Shown in pieces: positions 62,093-64,000 of a stretch of 64,000 nucleotides of DNA. The notes under the pieces are model-generated. The model was not told the origin of the DNA, searched no databases, and saw only the letters and a program-made list of their open reading frames with translations. Where the stretch lies: assembly GCA_029961105.1 (NCBI GenBank), contig JASBVO010000011.1, positions 1 through 64,000 of the forward strand, read 5' to 3'. Both the position numbers and the translations under genes were made by a program. How positions within the stretch are numbered: position 1 is the stretch's first letter; the number at the start of each line of letters is the position of its first letter. The stretch is from Micrococcus sp. (GTDB lineage Bacteria; Actinomycetota; Actinomycetes; Actinomycetales; Micrococcaceae).

Positions 62093-63169
62093 TCAGGGCA
62101 CCCGGGCCGTCCACTGCTCGGTGGCGAACTTGCGGGCGGCGAGCTCCTCGGCGCGGCCGATCTCGTCCTCGGTGAGGGTTCCCCGGACGGCGCCGTGGCG
62201 CTCGGCGAAGGTGTCCATCATGACCTCCCAGATCTCCGGACGGCTCAGCCCGGTCTGGCGGCGCAGTGGGTCGACCCGCTTCTTGGCCGAGCGGATCCCC
62301 TTGTCCCGGAGCTTCTCCCGACCGATGCGCAGCACCTCGGTCATCTTGTCCGCGTCGATGTCATAGCTCATGGTGACGTGGTGCAGCAGTCCCCCGCCGG
62401 AGAGCCGCTTCTGGGCCGCACCGCCGATCTTGCCCTCCGGGGTGGCGATGTCGTTGAGCGGCTGGTAGAACGCCTCCACGCCCGTGCGCCGCAGCGCCTC
62501 CATCGCCCAGGCATCCAGGAAGGGATAGGAGTCGGCGAAGCTCATGCCGTCCACGAGGGACTGGGGCAGGTACAGCGAGTAGGTGACGCAGTTGTCGGCC
62601 TCCATGAACATGGCCCCACCACCGGAGATGCGGCGCACCACGGTGATGCCGTGCCTTTCGGCCCCGTCCGGGTCGACCTCGTTGGCCAGCGACTGGAAGG
62701 ACCCGATGACGACGGCCGGCTCCGTCCACTGCCACAGCCGCAGCGCGGGCCGGCGCCGCCCCGCGGACACGTCCTCCGTGAGGACCTGGTCCAGGGCCAC
62801 CTGGGTGGTGATGGGCAGCGGCTGGGGCGCGAGGACCTCCCAGTCGTGGTCCTCCCAGGTGGTGGCGTGGCCCAGCGCCCGGCGCACCGCGGTGGCCACG
62901 GCGTGCGCGTCGAAGCCGAACATCACCGTGCCGGGCCCGACGGCGGCGCCCACCGCCTCCGCGATGGTCCCGTGGGGCGCCTCGCGGGACAGGCCGACCA
63001 GGGACCGGTTGATGTGCAGCAGGGCCTCGTCCGGTTCCAGGAAGAAGTCCCCGTTGATGCTCGCGCTCGTGATGACCCCGGCTCCGGGGGCGGAACCATC
63101 CGCGACGGTGAGGTCGGCGATGACCAGCTTGCCGCCCGGGACCTTGAACTCGCCATGGTGATCGCTCAT
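62093..63169 (-). CDS. lplA: Lipoate-protein ligase A family protein with N-terminal accessory domain
   Basis: 358 residues. The first roughly 90 residues (FKVPGGKLVIADLTV, SASINGDFFLEPDEALLHIN) match the accessory domain that in E. coli LplA lies at the C-terminus. The ligase core follows: LRLWQWTEPAVVIGSFQSL, RRISGGGAMFMEADN, and the catalytic Lys region GKIGGAAQKR. It attaches lipoate or a related acid to E2 subunits. TAGGAT lies 6 nt before the ATG. It converges on pepN with a 2-bp gap. Confidence 0.87.
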   Translation of the reverse strand: MSDHHGEFKVPGGKLVIADLTVADGSAPGAGVITSASINGDFFLEPDEALLHINRSLVGLSREAPHGTIAEAVGAAVGPGTVMFGFDAHAVATAVRRALGHATTWEDHDWEVLAPQPLPITTQVALDQVLTEDVSAGRRRPALRLWQWTEPAVVIGSFQSLANEVDPDGAERHGITVVRRISGGGAMFMEADNCVTYSLYLPQSLVDGMSFADSYPFLDAWAMEALRRTGVEAFYQPLNDIATPEGKIGGAAQKRLSGGGLLHHVTMSYDIDADKMTEVLRIGREKLRDKGIRSAKKRVDPLRRQTGLSRPEIWEVMMDTFAERHGAVRGTLTEDEIGRAEELAARKFATEQWTARVP

Positions 63170-63175
63170 CCCTCC

Positions 63176-63181
63176 ATCCTA
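63176..63181 (-). promoter_or_regulatory. Putative -10 element for lplA
   Basis: TAGGAT on the minus strand, 6 nt before the ATG at 63169. GGAGGG directly touches the ATG, too close to work as a Shine-Dalgarno, so leaderless initiation is favoured. Confidence 0.45.
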
Positions 63182-63228
63182 GGGAGGGGCGACCTCACGT
63201 TTTCCGTCCCGGCGACGACTACGGTGTG

Positions 63229-63723
63229 ATGACGATGATGCAGCCCTTCGACCTGGCCGTCCGCACGCACGGTGCCACCGTGCTGCGGGTCTGCCGAGCC
63301 GTCCTGGGACCGGGACCGGACGCCGACGACGCCTGGCAGGAGACGTTCCTGGCGGCCCTGCGTGCGTGGCCGGAGCTGGAGGCGGTGACGAACCTGGAGG
63401 CCTGGCTGGTCCGGGTCGCCGGCCGGAAGGCGGTGGACGTGCTGCGCGCCCGGGGACGGAATCCGGTGCCCGTGGAGGAACTGCCCGACCGTCCGGTGGC
63501 GGCGGCGAGCGAGGCGGACGGGCATGGGGCGCTGTGGACGGCCGTCGCGGCGCTGCCGGAACGCCAGCGCCTGGCAATCGCCTACCACTACCTGGGCGGC
63601 CTGCGGCACACCGAGACGGCCGAGCTGATCGGCGGCACCCCTGAGGCCGTCCGGCGCGCGGCGGCCGACGGGCTGAAGGCCCTGCGGGGCAGCTATTCAG
63701 GGATGACCGAGTGGACGGACTGA
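63229..63723 (+). CDS. ECF-type RNA polymerase sigma factor
   Basis: About 164 residues; the start is uncertain (GTG 63226, ATG 63229, 63235 or 63238). Sigma region 2 (VLRVCRAVLGPGPDADDAWQETFLAAL) and region 4 (LPERQRLAIAYHYLGGLRHTETAELIG) are both present with a short linker, as in small ECF factors. No anti-sigma gene is seen downstream; instead an alkyltransferase gene starts 10 bp later, hinting that it controls a DNA-alkylation or stress response (inference). Confidence 0.85.
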   Translation: MTMMQPFDLAVRTHGATVLRVCRAVLGPGPDADDAWQETFLAALRAWPELEAVTNLEAWLVRVAGRKAVDVLRARGRNPVPVEELPDRPVAAASEADGHGALWTAVAALPERQRLAIAYHYLGGLRHTETAELIGGTPEAVRRAAADGLKALRGSYSGMTEWTD

Positions 63724-63733
63724 GGAGAAGACC

Positions 63734-64000
63734 ATGACGACACCACCGCGCATCGAGCCGGAGGGCGCCCCGGCGTTCTCGGTGGCCGAGGCCGAGCTCG
63801 CCGGCCTGGCCGGGCGGCTGGCCCACCGGGCCGAGGAGGAGTCCCTGCTGGAGGTCGCCTACCGGATCGTCGACAGTCCCGTGGGCCGGCTCCTGCTGGC
63901 CGCCACGGAGCGCGGCCTGGTGCGGGTCGCCTTCGAGCGGGAGGGCTTCGACGGCGTCCTGTCCGGGTTGGCCGAGAAGATCGGTCCCCGGGTGCTGCAC
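63734..64000 (+). CDS. ogt: Methylated-DNA-protein cysteine methyltransferase, N-terminal part
   Basis: 89 residues to the window edge. GGAGAAG precedes the ATG. YRIVDSPVGRLLLAATERGLVRVAFE is the typical N-terminal ribonuclease-like domain of Ogt/MGMT; the PCHR active site lies outside the window. It would repair O6-alkylguanine. It follows the sigma factor gene by 10 bp, so the two are co-transcribed. Confidence 0.75.
   Translation, partial: MTTPPRIEPEGAPAFSVAEAELAGLAGRLAHRAEEESLLEVAYRIVDSPVGRLLLAATERGLVRVAFEREGFDGVLSGLAEKIGPRVLH

Noticed and set aside
63220-63225. TACGGT as a -10 for the ECF sigma gene
   Set aside because: It ends directly before the GTG and 3 nt before the first ATG; it only fits if translation starts at ATG 63235, which cannot be decided here.
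1-64000. CRISPR arrays, insertion sequences, prophage, rRNA
   Set aside because: No regularly spaced repeats, transposase, integrase or phage genes, or rRNA-like sequence was recognised.

Overview
The window comes from a high-GC actinobacterium, most likely Micrococcales and probably Micrococcaceae (inference). The evidence is very high third-position GC, mycothiol genes (mshA, mshC), a Pup-ligation block with a fused PafB-PafC regulator, GTG/TTG starts, ATGA stop/start overlaps, and many apparently leaderless genes with a TANNNT hexamer 6-8 nt before the start codon. I see no phage, IS element, CRISPR array or rRNA.

Region 1 (1-16833, minus strand) is a co-directional housekeeping run: HAD phosphatase, M50 protease with CBS domains, TrmI, the proteasome-type ATPase ARC, Dop, Pup, PafA, two FKBP isomerases, PafBC, TatA, TatC, HelY and a partial amidohydrolase. 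It follows the mycobacterial order, but the 20S proteasome genes prcB and prcA are absent: only 6 bp separate pup from pafA. Region 2 (16919-31437) holds a PAC2 protein, a secreted GH3 glycosidase translationally coupled to a beta-helix lipoprotein, mshC, uppP, two small conserved genes, an acyl-CoA dehydrogenase, an M20 peptidase, tRNA-Leu(GAG), malQ and mshA.

Region 3 (31422-38114) is a lipid module: MaoC hydratase, FabG4-type reductase and FadA2-type thiolase, divergent from a TetR regulator and an acyl-CoA-oxidase-like enzyme. Region 4 (38154-41511) is the poorly understood trio of transglutaminase-like, alpha-E and circularly permuted ATP-grasp proteins.

Region 5 (41640-54383) is the most interesting part: a tightly overlapping glycan operon with a full ADP-D-glycero-D-manno-heptose gene set (GmhA-like SIS domain, HldE, GmhB). 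Two of these activities are fused to glycosyltransferases. With them lie two GT9 heptosyltransferase-like proteins, another glycosyltransferase, a UDP-xylose-synthase-like epimerase and a carbamoyltransferase. A tandem GT2 gene lies convergent to the operon. Together they suggest a heptose-containing, possibly carbamoylated surface glycan or natural product. Three genes in this region have broken reading frames, one through a diverged 130-bp tandem repeat.

Region 6 (54456-64000) has divergent glgA/glgM and glgC, an SDR, an aldehyde dehydrogenase, an aminopeptidase N gene interrupted at an eight-G run, a lipoate ligase, and an ECF sigma factor followed by the start of an O6-alkylguanine-DNA alkyltransferase. 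Two of the four frame breaks sit at G runs and would be repaired by removing one G, so some may be sequencing errors.
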